A DNA stretch of 41,781 nucleotides. Origin: Oligoflexia bacterium. Lineage in GTDB: Bacteria; Bdellovibrionota; UBA1018. The translations under genes and the position numbers were made by a program. The notes below the pieces were generated by a model. That model made no database searches, had not been told where the DNA came from, and worked only from the letters and a program-made list of their open reading frames with translations. The stretch is taken from contig JAMPXJ010000012.1 of NCBI GenBank assembly GCA_023701205.1, positions 72,797-114,577 of the forward strand, read 5' to 3'. Shown piece by piece: positions 1 to 8,525 of this stretch (position 1 is the stretch's first letter; every line of letters starts with the position of its first letter).

Positions 1-90
1 CATGGCTTGCTGGTCTGAGTTCAATCCGAGGATTTTCACCGCCGCATCGAACTGCTGCATGGCATTTTCATATGCATTGCTGGACGACAT
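1..90 (-). CDS. gdhA: Glu/Leu/Phe/Val dehydrogenase, N-terminal fragment
   Basis: Only the first 30 codons are in the window; the gene runs off the left edge. The N-terminus (MSSSNAYENAMQQFDAAVKI, then a hydrophobic GL stretch) resembles the start of NAD(P)-dependent glutamate dehydrogenases, which open with an 'NAYExAxxQxDxAAxxLGL' helix. The start is well placed: the minus-strand leader has AAGGGGAG a few bases before the ATG at 90. The enzyme would interconvert glutamate and 2-oxoglutarate in the cytoplasm. The family call rests on the N-terminus alone and could be wrong within the ELFV dehydrogenase superfamily. Confidence 0.6.
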   Translation of the reverse strand, partial: MSSSNAYENAMQQFDAAVKILGLNSDQQAM

Positions 91-247
91 TCGCTCCCCT
101 TTTCTCTCTGATGCACCTCGCGCTTGGTGTGCGTCTGGTGTGCGTCTCTTGTCGGGCGCATGGAATGGCGCCCGGGTTGTTTTTGATTACGTCGGCCAAA
201 ATACGCCGTTTTGGGCTGGAAAGCGAGGATGTTTTGGCGCTCAATCC
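91..247. promoter_or_regulatory. Regulatory region upstream of the glutamate dehydrogenase gene
   Basis: This 157-base gap lies between the minus-strand radical SAM gene and the minus-strand dehydrogenase start. It holds a perfect tandem direct repeat of the 11-mer TGGTGTGCGTC (125-135 and 136-146). It also holds a 7-bp hairpin CGGGCGC/GCGCCCG (153-174) and an interrupted palindrome CCAAAA-N7-TTTTGG (196-214). The tandem repeat lies about 35 bases before the start codon, either as a leader element or as two adjacent protein sites one helical turn apart. No clean -35/-10 pair was found. The function is inferred from position only. Confidence 0.4.
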
Positions 248-1180
248 TCAAGGTTGAGGCAGGCGGCTTCCTTGGCGGCAGCCGCGCGAGAGGAGGATTT
301 CGCGGATGCGGTTGTGAGGCTCCCAATGCTCGCGGCTCCACGCGGGAGCGAGACACTCGTCCGGATGGCTGGCGTTGGCATGGAGCCGTTCCAGATAAAT
401 GGTGGGCGAGAGGTGCTCCAGGAATTCGAGGACGCGCTCGCTGTATTCTTCCAGCGAAGGCGTGGAAAACGGTCGCGTCCGGTAGCGCTCCGCGAGCTCC
501 GTGTGCTCGAGAACCATCAGCTGGTGGAGCTTGGCGCCTTTGACCCGGGCCTCGTTCAGCAAAAGAGCCGCGTCCCGCGCGACCGTCGCGCTATCGGTCG
601 GGGAGCCGAAGATCAGGTGCGCGCAGACGTGCACGTGCGGCGACCGCCGGGAGAGGCGTTCGAGCGCCCGGATCGAGCATTCGCCATCGTGGCCGCGGGT
701 CAGCCACTCGAGCGTCGGATTCTCGAAGGACTGGACGCCGAGCTCCAGCGAGACGTGCGTCTTTTCAGCGAGCTCTTCGAGCAGCTCGAGACATTCCTCG
801 GGAAGGCAGTCCGGCCGGGTTCCGATGCACAGCCCGCTGATCAAGGGATGCGAAAGCGCCTCCTCGTAGATCTGACGGAGGTATCCCACGTCGGCATAAG
901 TATTGGTGTAGCTTTGAAAGTAAGCGAGAAAACGCGTGGCCTTGAACCGGCGCTGGATCTCCGGAAGCCGGCGATCCAGCTGCTCGCGGATGGCGTCGCC
1001 GCGTCCTTGCTTCCCGAAGTAGGAGCTCGACCCCCGGAGATCGCAAAAGGCGCAGCCGTCCTTCGCGATCGCTCCATCGCGCGTCGGACAGGTGAGGCGG
1101 CTGGAGACGACGACCTTGTAGGTCTTTCCCCCGAAGGTTTCGCGGAGGTACCGCCCGTAGGAATAAAAAATCTCGTCCAT
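248..1180 (-). CDS. yhcC: TIGR01212-family radical SAM protein (YhcC-like)
   Basis: This 310-aa protein matches the YhcC/TIGR01212 family in length and in the opening segment (RYLRETFGGKTYKVVV). It has a radical SAM cysteine set in the form CPTRDGAIAKDGCAFC: the first Cys is far from the final CxxC, as is typical for this family. Further family-like stretches are YFQSYTNTYAD, IGTRPDCLP and SLELGVQS. It should bind a 4Fe-4S cluster and cleave S-adenosylmethionine; the substrate of the family is not established. It lies 18 bases downstream of the coiled-coil protein gene on the same strand, at the tail of the mre-mrd-rod cluster. A GAGG lies rather far (about 15 bases) before the ATG. Confidence 0.85.
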   Translation of the reverse strand: MDEIFYSYGRYLRETFGGKTYKVVVSSRLTCPTRDGAIAKDGCAFCDLRGSSSYFGKQGRGDAIREQLDRRLPEIQRRFKATRFLAYFQSYTNTYADVGYLRQIYEEALSHPLISGLCIGTRPDCLPEECLELLEELAEKTHVSLELGVQSFENPTLEWLTRGHDGECSIRALERLSRRSPHVHVCAHLIFGSPTDSATVARDAALLLNEARVKGAKLHQLMVLEHTELAERYRTRPFSTPSLEEYSERVLEFLEHLSPTIYLERLHANASHPDECLAPAWSREHWEPHNRIREILLSRGCRQGSRLPQP

Positions 1181-1198
1181 GGCGGTACTGCCGAGACC

Positions 1199-1555
1199 TC
1201 AGCGTCCGCGCTTGGTCCGGGCTTTCGGCGCGGGTGCGGTCGGAACCGGACGGGCTTGAAGCTCCTTCACGGCGGTCCCGAGCTGGGTGAGCTCGCCCTT
1301 CTGTCCCTGGATCGCGTTGGTCATCTGCTCCAGGAGCTGCTTGATCTGCGAGAGATCCTGCGCGGTGGTCTTATTCTGGGTTTCGAGCATCTGGACCTTC
1401 TTGGTGAGGTCCGCATTGCTCGCCTGCAAGGCGTCGATCTGCTGCTGCATCGCCTGCTGGCCGGGGCAGCTCGGCATGCTGATTCCCATGCCCGCGACCG
1501 CAGCCGGGATGGCGAGCCACTTCCACTTGAATTTATCAAAACTGTTCTTGCTCAC
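1199..1555 (-). CDS. Small exported coiled-coil protein, hypothetical
   Basis: This 118-aa protein has a short basic N-terminus, a hydrophobic stretch (WLAIPAAVAGMGISM) and a Cys at about residue 30 in a poor lipobox (SMPSC). The middle is a heptad-rich coiled coil (about residues 34-95: QQIDALQASNADLTKKVQML and following) and the tail is Pro/Ala/basic-rich (KARTKRGR). The architecture resembles Lpp- or YbgF-like periplasmic coiled-coil proteins, but no family is recognised. It sits 38 bases downstream of rodA and 18 bases upstream of the radical SAM gene, so it is probably co-transcribed with the elongation operon. A peptidoglycan or envelope spacer role is inference. Confidence 0.7.
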   Translation of the reverse strand: MSKNSFDKFKWKWLAIPAAVAGMGISMPSCPGQQAMQQQIDALQASNADLTKKVQMLETQNKTTAQDLSQIKQLLEQMTNAIQGQKGELTQLGTAVKELQARPVPTAPAPKARTKRGR

Positions 1556-1593
1556 GAGTCTCTCCTTCGCGCCGATAGCGCGGCCGCTTCAGT

Positions 1594-2748
1594 TTAGAAC
1601 ATGAACTTCTTGTTAGCAATATTTGTCAGGATCGCCACGCAAACCACGGACGTCATCAGGGAAGAGCCGCCATAGCTCATGAACGGCAAAGGGACGCCCA
1701 CGATCGGCAGCAGGCCCATGACCATCCCCATATTGATGAAGATATGCCAGAAAAAGATCGTCATGATCCCGAGCGCGAGCAGGATGCCGAATTTGTCGTG
1801 GGACTGATAAGCCACCGACATTCCGTTGAGCATGAATGCGAGATACAGCCCGACCAGGATGATGCAGCCCACGAAGCCCCATTCCTCGCTGAAAACGGAA
1901 AAGATGAAGTCGGTGTGGTGCTCCGGAAGGAAGTTGAGCTGGCTCTGAGTCCCCTTGCGATAGCCCTTGCCGACGAGTTGGCCGCTTCCCACCGCGATCA
2001 TCGACTGGATCGAGTTGTACCCCGAGCCCTTGGGATCGGCCATGGGATCCAGGAAGCTCACGATGCGTTGGCGCTGGTAAGGTTTCAGGCCGAACTGGTA
2101 AACCACGGGAAGGGCGACGACGGCGCAAACGGCGAGCGTCAGGATCACGCGGGGGCGGAGCTTCAGGAAAAGCATGAGGGTCCCGAAGGTGAGCAGGATG
2201 ATCAGCGCGGTCCCGAGGTCGGGCTGGAGCATGATCAGGCCCGCGGGCAGCGCGGCGAGCAGGGCCGGAATGAGCAGGTCCTTGAAGCCGAGGCCGCCCA
2301 CCGTGCGGTCGTTCTCGAAATACTTCGCCAGGCAGATCACCAGGGAGAGCTTCATGAATTCCGAGGGTTGCACGCGGAAGGATCCGAAGCCGATCCAGCG
2401 CTTGGCGCCCAGGGTGGCTTTTCCTGCGACGAGGACGGCCACGAGAAGCAGGAGATTGGCGAAGTAAATGACGTAGGCCACCCGCGAGAGCAGCGAGTAG
2501 TGGACGAGCAGGGTGAGCAGGGTGATCGCCATGCCGATCCCGAACCAGATCAGCTGCTGCTTGTAGAGGCCCAGCGACTTGTCCTGCACGCCGGTCGCGC
2601 TGTAGAGGTTCATCAGGCCCACGCCGAAAAGAACGATCTCCAGGATGATCAGGCTCCAGTTGAACTTCTTGAGCTCCTCCTCGTACATGCCGACGCGCAT
2701 GGTGCTTTCGTCGATCGGAGCGGGGCTTTCCATCCAGGAATGGGTCAT
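1594..2748 (-). CDS. rodA: Rod shape-determining SEDS glycosyltransferase RodA
   Basis: RodA is the SEDS-family peptidoglycan polymerase that works with PBP2 in lateral wall synthesis. The 384-aa product has about ten membrane segments and the family landmarks '[21 protein letters not shown]', '[10 protein letters not shown]', '[32 protein letters not shown]' and '[14 protein letters not shown]'. Length and order are normal. The ATG at 2748 is preceded by GAGGAAG. Its start lies 15 bases after the PBP2 stop, in the order mreC-mreD-mrdA-rodA, so it is very probably translated from the same mRNA. Confidence 0.96.
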   Translation of the reverse strand: MTHSWMESPAPIDESTMRVGMYEEELKKFNWSLIILEIVLFGVGLMNLYSATGVQDKSLGLYKQQLIWFGIGMAITLLTLLVHYSLLSRVAYVIYFANLLLLVAVLVAGKATLGAKRWIGFGSFRVQPSEFMKLSLVICLAKYFENDRTVGGLGFKDLLIPALLAALPAGLIMLQPDLGTALIILLTFGTLMLFLKLRPRVILTLAVCAVVALPVVYQFGLKPYQRQRIVSFLDPMADPKGSGYNSIQSMIAVGSGQLVGKGYRKGTQSQLNFLPEHHTDFIFSVFSEEWGFVGCIILVGLYLAFMLNGMSVAYQSHDKFGILLALGIMTIFFWHIFINMGMVMGLLPIVGVPLPFMSYGGSSLMTSVVCVAILTNIANKKFMF

Positions 2749-2763
2749 TGAAGCTTCCTCACG

Positions 2764-4830
2764 TCATTCTTCCGCGGACTCCGCGCCGAACGCCCGCGAG
2801 GGCAGCGCGGGCGGCGGTTCGGCCGCCGGCGGGAGCCTCTCGTTGTTCTCGGGCACGATATCCTCTTCCTCGTTGACGCGCTTGCGGGGTCCGGGTTCGG
2901 GCAGGCCGGCTTTCCTGTTCTTCAGGCGCGCGGCGAGGGCCTTCTCGCCGTAAAGATCCGGGAAGTACTTCTGGAGATAAGTCTTGACCACTGCTTGGGC
3001 GATGGGAGCGGCGGTGGTCGAGCCGTGGCAACCGTGCTCACCGATCACGGCGACCGCGATCACCGGGTTTTCCTGCGGCGCGAAGCCCACGAAGAGCGCG
3101 TTGTGCCGCTCCGAGAACTTCCAGGTCTCGCACTTGCCGTAGAGCTTGTCCGGGTTCAGCCGAATGGTCTGCGCGGTCCCGGTCTTTCCGACGAAATCCA
3201 TGCCCGCAAGCCCGGAGCGGAAGGCGGTGCCGTGCGGGGTGTTGGTGACTCCCCAGAGGCCCTGCTTCACCAGCGCGATATCCCGGGCCGGGAAGTCGAT
3301 CCTGCTCAGGATCTCCGGCTTCGTTTCCTGGATGACCTGCCCCTCATAGGTTTCGACCTGTTTGACGATGTGGGGCTTGTAAAGCGTGCCGCCGTTCGCG
3401 ATGGCGGCATAGGCGTTGGCGAGCTGAAGCGCGGTGGTGAGCACGAAGCTCTGGCCGATGGCCACGCTCAGCGTCTCCCCGTCGTTCCAGGGCTGGTTGA
3501 AGCGCTTGCGCTTCCATTCTTCCGTGGGTATCAGGCCCGGAACCTCGCGTGCCAGATCAATGCCGGTCTTGCGGCCCAGACCGAGCAGCATGGACCATTT
3601 GGCGATCTGATCCACGCTTTTGAGCTTCTGGGCGATTTTGTAGAAGAAGACGTCACAAGACTGCGTGATCGCGCTCACGACGTTCATGTTTCCGTGGCCG
3701 TGCTTGCTCCAGCAGTGGTAGGTCCGGTTGCCGAACCGCATGTTGCCGGTGCAGTTGAAGGTGGTCTTCTCGTCGATGACCCCCTCTTCGAGGCCCGCGA
3801 TGGCCGTGATGATCTTGAAGGTCGAGCCGGGCGAGTAATGGTCCTGAAGCGTCTTGTCGCGCAGCGGGTGATTCGGATTGGTGAGGAGCTTGTTCCAGAG
3901 GGCGGGGGAGATGCCGCGCGAGAACTCCGTCGGATCGAAGGAGGGGCGCGAGAGCATCGCCAGGATCTCGCCGTTGCGCGGATCGATGGCGACCATCGAT
4001 CCGATGTGTTCCCCGAAAGCCTTGTTCGCGGCGGTCTGGAGATCCTGGTCGAGCGTGAGGACCAGATTCTTCCCCGGCACGGCCGGCTTGTTTTCCATGA
4101 TTCCGCGGACCCGCCCCTTGCTCTTGTCGAGCTTGATGCGGCCGAGGGCGTCGACCTCCTTGAGCTCCTCGCCGTCGATCCCGCGCAGGACGTTTTCCAG
4201 GCGCTGCTCGAGCCCGAACTTCCCGATGCTGTCGCCCAGCTCGTACTTGATCGCGCCCTTGTTCACCAGGGGGAGCTCCGAGGAGTTGATTTCGCCGATA
4301 TACCCCAGGAGGTGCGAGGCGATCTCGCCGTAGACGTTCGTGCGCTTGATCTCCTGTCGGACCTCGACGCCGGGCATGTCGATGCGCCAGGACTCGACCT
4401 TCGCCACCTCGTCGCGCGTCAGGTCGGTCTTGATCTTGACCGGCATGAAGGAGGGCTGCGACCTGGCGCGCTCGAGGATCTCGAGGATCTCGGCTTCGGG
4501 CATATGGATGAGCTTTGAGAGCCGGGCGACGACCTGCTGGGTCTGCTTGGATTCGCGCAGGTACTGCGGGATGATCTCCAGGTCGAATGCCGGGCGATTG
4601 TCGATGAGCAGGGTCTTGTTCCGGTCGAAGATCATTCCGCGCGGAGCGGCGACCTTCACCCGCTTGATGCGGTTCTTCTCGGACCACTCCCGCATGCGGT
4701 CGCCCTGCAGGATCTGCAGAAAGACCATCCGGGAGACGAGGATGCCAAGCGCGATGAAAACGATCGCGTAAAGGTACCGGAAGCGATCCTGGAACTCCCT
4801 GATCTGCTCCTCCTGCCCGAGAAACGCCAT
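2764..4830 (-). CDS. mrdA: Penicillin-binding protein 2 (peptidoglycan transpeptidase)
   Basis: This 688-aa class B PBP cross-links new glycan strands made by RodA. It has one N-terminal membrane anchor (about residues 18-40), the PBP dimer domain (about 60-240, including RGMIFDRN) and a transpeptidase domain. The active-site motifs are intact: STFK (Ser336-Lys339), SCD (391-393) and KTG (549-551). A C-terminal extension of about 60 residues is basic, then Pro/Glu-rich (NNERLPPAAEPPPALPSRAF) and is longer than in E. coli PBP2; it may be a flexible cytologically irrelevant tail or a protein-binding arm. It starts 2 bases after the mreD stop. Confidence 0.96.
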   Translation of the reverse strand: MAFLGQEEQIREFQDRFRYLYAIVFIALGILVSRMVFLQILQGDRMREWSEKNRIKRVKVAAPRGMIFDRNKTLLIDNRPAFDLEIIPQYLRESKQTQQVVARLSKLIHMPEAEILEILERARSQPSFMPVKIKTDLTRDEVAKVESWRIDMPGVEVRQEIKRTNVYGEIASHLLGYIGEINSSELPLVNKGAIKYELGDSIGKFGLEQRLENVLRGIDGEELKEVDALGRIKLDKSKGRVRGIMENKPAVPGKNLVLTLDQDLQTAANKAFGEHIGSMVAIDPRNGEILAMLSRPSFDPTEFSRGISPALWNKLLTNPNHPLRDKTLQDHYSPGSTFKIITAIAGLEEGVIDEKTTFNCTGNMRFGNRTYHCWSKHGHGNMNVVSAITQSCDVFFYKIAQKLKSVDQIAKWSMLLGLGRKTGIDLAREVPGLIPTEEWKRKRFNQPWNDGETLSVAIGQSFVLTTALQLANAYAAIANGGTLYKPHIVKQVETYEGQVIQETKPEILSRIDFPARDIALVKQGLWGVTNTPHGTAFRSGLAGMDFVGKTGTAQTIRLNPDKLYGKCETWKFSERHNALFVGFAPQENPVIAVAVIGEHGCHGSTTAAPIAQAVVKTYLQKYFPDLYGEKALAARLKNRKAGLPEPGPRKRVNEEEDIVPENNERLPPAAEPPPALPSRAFGAESAEE

Positions 4831-4832
4831 GT

Positions 4833-5411
4833 CTAATACCCCGGCGTCTCGAGCTGGAGCTCGTCTTCGAGCACCTGGGCGGCGCGCGGGTTCTTGAAGG
4901 TCACCCAGTCGAGGCGGTCCAGCCAGGCGTAAGCCTTATGGGCGATCAGCCCGTTCATGAAAGAGCAGGGAGCGACGAAGAAGATGATGTGTTTGAAGAG
5001 CTGAGGCAGGGGCAGGAGTCCCACCCCGAGCAGTCGCAACAGGATCAGGGAGCCGAGCTTCGCCATCACCGTCGAGGCGATGATCACGATGACGAAGGAG
5101 CGGAGGTCGGGCAGCACGAAAACGTGCGCGGCGAGCCTCACGAGCAGATAGATGAGCATGTAGACGACGAGGAACGCCCCTTGCGGGGCCGCGCTGTGGA
5201 TCTCCCCGATATTGGCCAGGAGGATCGTGATCACGCCGCCCTCGAAGAAGCCCCGGCGAAGCGCGCACCAGACTACGAAGAGCAGGAGGATGTCCGGGCG
5301 GAAATAGGGAAGCACCCAGAAGCTGAACAGCGAGGTCTGAAGCGCCACGCCGACGAGGCTCAGGAGAAGCAGGGCGGGCAGGTTGCTGAAGCGAAGCAGC
5401 AGCTGGGTCAT
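4833..5411 (-). CDS. mreD: Rod shape-determining protein MreD
   Basis: This 192-aa integral membrane protein has five or so hydrophobic segments and the usual MreD look, with short loops and the motif 'LPYFRPDILLLFVVW'. It belongs to the elongasome, where it joins MreC, PBP2 and RodA in the inner membrane. Its ATG overlaps the mreC stop by four bases (ATGA at 5408-5411), a sign of translational coupling. The call is supported both by hydrophobicity and length and by position between mreC and mrdA; MreD sequences are weakly conserved. Confidence 0.92.
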   Translation of the reverse strand: MTQLLLRFSNLPALLLLSLVGVALQTSLFSFWVLPYFRPDILLLFVVWCALRRGFFEGGVITILLANIGEIHSAAPQGAFLVVYMLIYLLVRLAAHVFVLPDLRSFVIVIIASTVMAKLGSLILLRLLGVGLLPLPQLFKHIIFFVAPCSFMNGLIAHKAYAWLDRLDWVTFKNPRAAQVLEDELQLETPGY

Positions 5412-6241
5412 TGCCGGCTCTCGGAATCGAAGCGGGTGATGACGAGCACCTCCTCGAGCTTGCTGAAATCGACGCTTGGGCGGATCTCGACCTCCTGGCT
5501 GATGCCGAAGGGTTTGCGATTCACCTTGGAGACCGTGCCCACGGGAATCCCTTTCGGGAAGATGCCTCCCAGGCCGCTCGAAACGAGCGAGTCGCCCGGC
5601 TGGATGTCGTCGGTCCGCAGCGTGTAGCGGAGCTGGCAGGTCTCGTCGGTGAGGCCTTCGATCACCCCGCGCGCGCGGGACCGCTCGTCGATGGCATCCA
5701 CGGCGGAGTTGAGGTCCAGTACCGTGACGACGTCCGCGGTGTTCCGGGTGGTGCGCAGGATCCGGCCGACGATTCCCTCATTGGTCACCACGGCCATATT
5801 GCGTTGCAGGCCCGAGCTTTCGCCGCGGTTGATGCGCAAGGCCCGGAACTCGGTCGAAACGTCCTTGGCGATCACGCGCGCCACGACGGACTCGAGCTTG
5901 AACTGCTCGTCGAATTGCAGGAGCTTCCGCAGGCGGATGTTCTCCTGCTCGGTCTCGCGAAGGCTCGCGATGGAACTCAGAAGACGGCGGTTCTCCTCGA
6001 CGAGCGCGAGATTCTCCTGGCGGGTATTGAGGAGATAAACGTAGTTGTGGAAGCCGGAGGCCAGCCGGTCGAGCGTCCAGCTGATCAGTGTCTGGACCGG
6101 AGAGGTCATCCAGACGATCATGCGATCATAGATCCGGTAGTCGCGCGGCGCGCGAGTGGAGGTGTCGATTGCGATCACCGGAATGAGGATGAATGCGAAA
6201 AGAATGATGTAAAACCTGTATTCTTTCAGGTACTTAATCAT
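5408..6241 (-). CDS. mreC: Rod shape-determining protein MreC
   Basis: This 277-aa protein has a single N-terminal membrane segment (about residues 11-27, YIILFAFILIPVIAID), then a coiled coil (about 70-105) and the beta-rich periplasmic MreC domain. That domain carries family stretches such as 'VIAKDVSTEFRALRINRGESSGL', 'VVTNEGIVGRI' and 'GDSLVSSGLGGIFPKGIPVG'. MreC activates the PBP2-RodA pair. It is the first gene of the minus-strand operon; mreB, usually upstream, is absent. The ATG at 6241 has only a weak ribosome-binding site. Confidence 0.95.
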   Translation of the reverse strand: MIKYLKEYRFYIILFAFILIPVIAIDTSTRAPRDYRIYDRMIVWMTSPVQTLISWTLDRLASGFHNYVYLLNTRQENLALVEENRRLLSSIASLRETEQENIRLRKLLQFDEQFKLESVVARVIAKDVSTEFRALRINRGESSGLQRNMAVVTNEGIVGRILRTTRNTADVVTVLDLNSAVDAIDERSRARGVIEGLTDETCQLRYTLRTDDIQPGDSLVSSGLGGIFPKGIPVGTVSKVNRKPFGISQEVEIRPSVDFSKLEEVLVITRFDSESRQ

Positions 6242-6420
6242 GATATCGTTTCAAAGGGCCTTTTCGGGATCCCTTTCGGAGTTCCTCAGCGGTTTTTCGT
6301 GACGTTTAGAGATTAGCCATCTCCGATTTCCAATGCAACGGGAATGCGGGGGAAATCCGGTTGAAACTTCGGAAAGAAAGGTTACAGATAAACAGAGAGA
6401 AGAAACCGGAAAGGAAATTC
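6242..6420. promoter_or_regulatory. Divergent promoter region mreC / PpiD-like gene
   Basis: This 179-base gap is between divergent genes and must hold both promoters. For the minus strand a possible pair is TTGCAT, 17 bases, TAATCT (about 6308-6336), which is only a moderate match. On the plus strand the leader of the PpiD-like gene has a TCCGGTT (6355-6361) that can pair with AACCGGA (6405-6411) just before the ribosome-binding site AAGGAAA. Assignments are tentative. Confidence 0.35.
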
Positions 6421-7662
6421 ATGTTCAGCTTCATTCGCGAGAAATTCGGCACCGTGGTGATCGGCGGCATTATCGGCTTCATCGCATTCGTATTCGTTTT
6501 TTCGGGAGTTTTCAGCCCCAAGGCGACCCGTGGCCTGCATGAGGGGGCCGTGGCGGGCAAGGTGAACGGCGATTCGATCACGCTCGGCGAGTTCAACCGG
6601 GCGCTCAATCAGCGCATCGAATACTTCAAGAACATGACGGGCGGCAAGCTCACGGATGACCAGATCCGCGCCTTCCGCCTCCGTGACATGGTTTTCCAGG
6701 ACCTCGTCCGCCGCAAGCTGCTGGTGCAGGAAGCCGGAGCCCAGGGCATGTCGGCGAGCGACGAGCAGGTGCGCGAAAGCATCCGGGAGATTCCCGCGTT
6801 CCAAAAGGAAGGCAAGTTCGATCTTGCGACCTACAAGCGCGTGCTGCAGCAGAATCAGTACACGCCGGGCGGCTTCGAGCGGATGGTCCGCGAGGACATG
6901 TCGGCCCAGCAGTGGGAGAGTTATTTCGGTCGACGCGTTTTCGTCTCTGACGAGGAGGCCCGGACCGAGTTCAGCCTGTCGCAGGACAAGCGCAAGCTGA
7001 AATACGTCCTGCTGTCCACCGAAGCGGCCAAGAAGGCCGTTCCCGTGGCTGCCGCCGACGTGCAGAAGTTCCTTTCCGACGCGGCCAAGCTCGGGCTCGC
7101 GAAGTCCCAGTACGAAGCCCGGAAAGGGACGACGTATAAAGACAAGAGCTTTGATCAGGTGAAGGAAACGATCGCGCGCGAGCTGCTCGGGGGAGAGAAA
7201 CTCGAGGAGGCGCGCAAGCTGAGCGACAAGACCGCGGAGCAGCTCAAGACGGTGCTCGCGGCGGGCGCCGCGTCTGACGCCAAGGTGGCCGCGATCCTCA
7301 AGGCCGCCGGATATCACGACGTGTCCGTGAAAACCACGGAATGGATCACCCGGGAGAGCGGTTTCATTCCCGGCCTGGGAGAGTCCGCGTCCCTGATGCG
7401 CGATGCGTTCGCGCCCAAGTCCCCCATTGATGCCGGCCAGGGCGGAAAGGCCGGCAAGTACGAGCTGGGCGTCGGGATCGTGGTTGCGCTTGTCACCGAG
7501 ACGCAGAAGCCTGATCTCTCGAAGTTCGGCGCGGAACGGGACCAGGTCGTGCGCCGGATCGCGAGCCGCAAGCAACGCGACCTTTATCAGGGCTGGATGG
7601 ACACCCTGATGAAAAAGGCGAAGATCGACCCTAATCCGTCGGTAGTCGGCGAGGAAGGTTGA
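6421..7662 (+). CDS. PpiD/SurA-N-type membrane-anchored chaperone
   Basis: This 413-aa protein starts MFSFIREKFG, followed by one membrane segment (about residues 10-30) in the type II orientation of PpiD. A SurA-N-like region (about 45-190: VAGKVNGDSITLGEFNRALNQRI, LVRRKLLVQEAGAQGMSASDEQVR) follows. PpiD proteins are normally about 620 aa with a parvulin isomerase domain; here I see no parvulin signature, and the later part is an Ala/Lys-rich helical segment plus a short tail. It is probably a periplasmic folding chaperone without isomerase activity. AAGGAAA precedes the ATG at 6421; an upstream in-frame start at 6361 is unlikely because it would put charged residues before the anchor. The 3' end overlaps the convergent hydrolase gene by 32 bases. 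Confidence 0.8.
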   Translation: MFSFIREKFGTVVIGGIIGFIAFVFVFSGVFSPKATRGLHEGAVAGKVNGDSITLGEFNRALNQRIEYFKNMTGGKLTDDQIRAFRLRDMVFQDLVRRKLLVQEAGAQGMSASDEQVRESIREIPAFQKEGKFDLATYKRVLQQNQYTPGGFERMVREDMSAQQWESYFGRRVFVSDEEARTEFSLSQDKRKLKYVLLSTEAAKKAVPVAAADVQKFLSDAAKLGLAKSQYEARKGTTYKDKSFDQVKETIARELLGGEKLEEARKLSDKTAEQLKTVLAAGAASDAKVAAILKAAGYHDVSVKTTEWITRESGFIPGLGESASLMRDAFAPKSPIDAGQGGKAGKYELGVGIVVALVTETQKPDLSKFGAERDQVVRRIASRKQRDLYQGWMDTLMKKAKIDPNPSVVGEEG

Positions 7663-8473
7663 TGAAATCCTCCAGGGTGCGGAGGAATTCCGTTCTTTTG
7701 TCGAAGGGGAGGCCATGCCCCGTCCCTTCGATTTCCTGGAATCGCACTGAGGGCAGATCGGAAAACAGCGCGCGCTCGGCCTCGAAATCCGCTCTGGACC
7801 AGACCTGACTCAGCGCGCCCCGGAGCGCGAGGATGGGCATTCCGCGCTTTCCAAGCTCGCGGACCCAGTCGCGGACGGAGGTATCTCCCGCAACGCGCAA
7901 GGTCTTGAGCAAGGATTCCTTGTCGAAAGGGAAAATCAGCCTGCCGTCGGGCTCCATGGTCGCCACGGCCATGAGGTACTGGCCCATCGAAGGATCGGGC
8001 GCGTTCCGAGTCATGAATTCCCGGGCTTCGGTGCGCGTGGGGAAGGACTGAGGTAGGATTTCCAGAAAAGCCGCCAGGCGTTCGCCCAGTCCGCCGCCGG
8101 CCGGCCCCGAAAAGCCGAGATCGATCAGGATCAGGCCCTGCACCCAGTCCGGTCTCAGATGGGCCGCGGCACAGGCAGAACGGACTCCCATGGAGTGGCC
8201 GATCAGCCATGCTGGATGAAAGTCCTGGGCGTCGAGGGTTTCCACGAGATCGTTTCCGAAATCCAAGGGGTGAAAGGTGCTCAAGCCGGAAACGGCGCTC
8301 CGGCCGTGCCCGCGCTGGTCAGGCGCCAGGATCTGGGCCCGCTCTTCAAGGAAGGCCGCGATGGGGCGCCACAGCGCTCCCGTCCCGCCCATCCCATGCA
8401 GAAAAACGAGCTTTGCGAAAGGTGCACCGGCAGGAATTTCTTTGGGTTCCCACCTCCTGAATGCAAGTTCCAT
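7631..8473 (-). CDS. Alpha/beta hydrolase
   Basis: This 280-aa alpha/beta-hydrolase-fold protein has the oxyanion motif HGMGGTG (about residue 28), the nucleophile elbow GHSMGV (Ser near residue 95) and a late His in GTGHGLPF (near 260). At the position where many relatives carry the acid, in an 'LRGxxSD' loop, this protein has LRGALSQVW, Gln in place of Asp. The acid may come from the IDLGF stretch after strand 6 instead, as in some families. The ATG at 8473 is preceded by CCAGGAGT; an upstream in-frame start at 8539 has no comparable site. The substrate cannot be told. It is convergent with the PpiD-like gene. Confidence 0.85.
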   Translation of the reverse strand: MELAFRRWEPKEIPAGAPFAKLVFLHGMGGTGALWRPIAAFLEERAQILAPDQRGHGRSAVSGLSTFHPLDFGNDLVETLDAQDFHPAWLIGHSMGVRSACAAAHLRPDWVQGLILIDLGFSGPAGGGLGERLAAFLEILPQSFPTRTEAREFMTRNAPDPSMGQYLMAVATMEPDGRLIFPFDKESLLKTLRVAGDTSVRDWVRELGKRGMPILALRGALSQVWSRADFEAERALFSDLPSVRFQEIEGTGHGLPFDKRTEFLRTLEDFINLPRRLPTD

Positions 8474-8525
8474 ATTGACTCCTGGAGTCCCTGGATTAGC
8501 ATACGACCCGCTTAAACGCACTTCT
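8474..8525. promoter_or_regulatory. Short divergent intergenic region with palindrome
   Basis: The 52 bases between the divergent hydrolase and TPR regulator genes contain the palindrome GACTCC-T-GGAGTC (8477-8489), which includes the hydrolase Shine-Dalgarno (GGAG on the minus strand). It could be an operator or a leader hairpin. The TPR-wHTH protein encoded next door would be a natural candidate to bind here, but that is only inference. Confidence 0.3.

Noticed and set aside
2..1597. Long plus-strand open frame opposite the radical SAM and coiled-coil genes
   Set aside because: GC-rich codon shadow: low-complexity charged protein with no domain, fully antisense to two genes with clear family matches.
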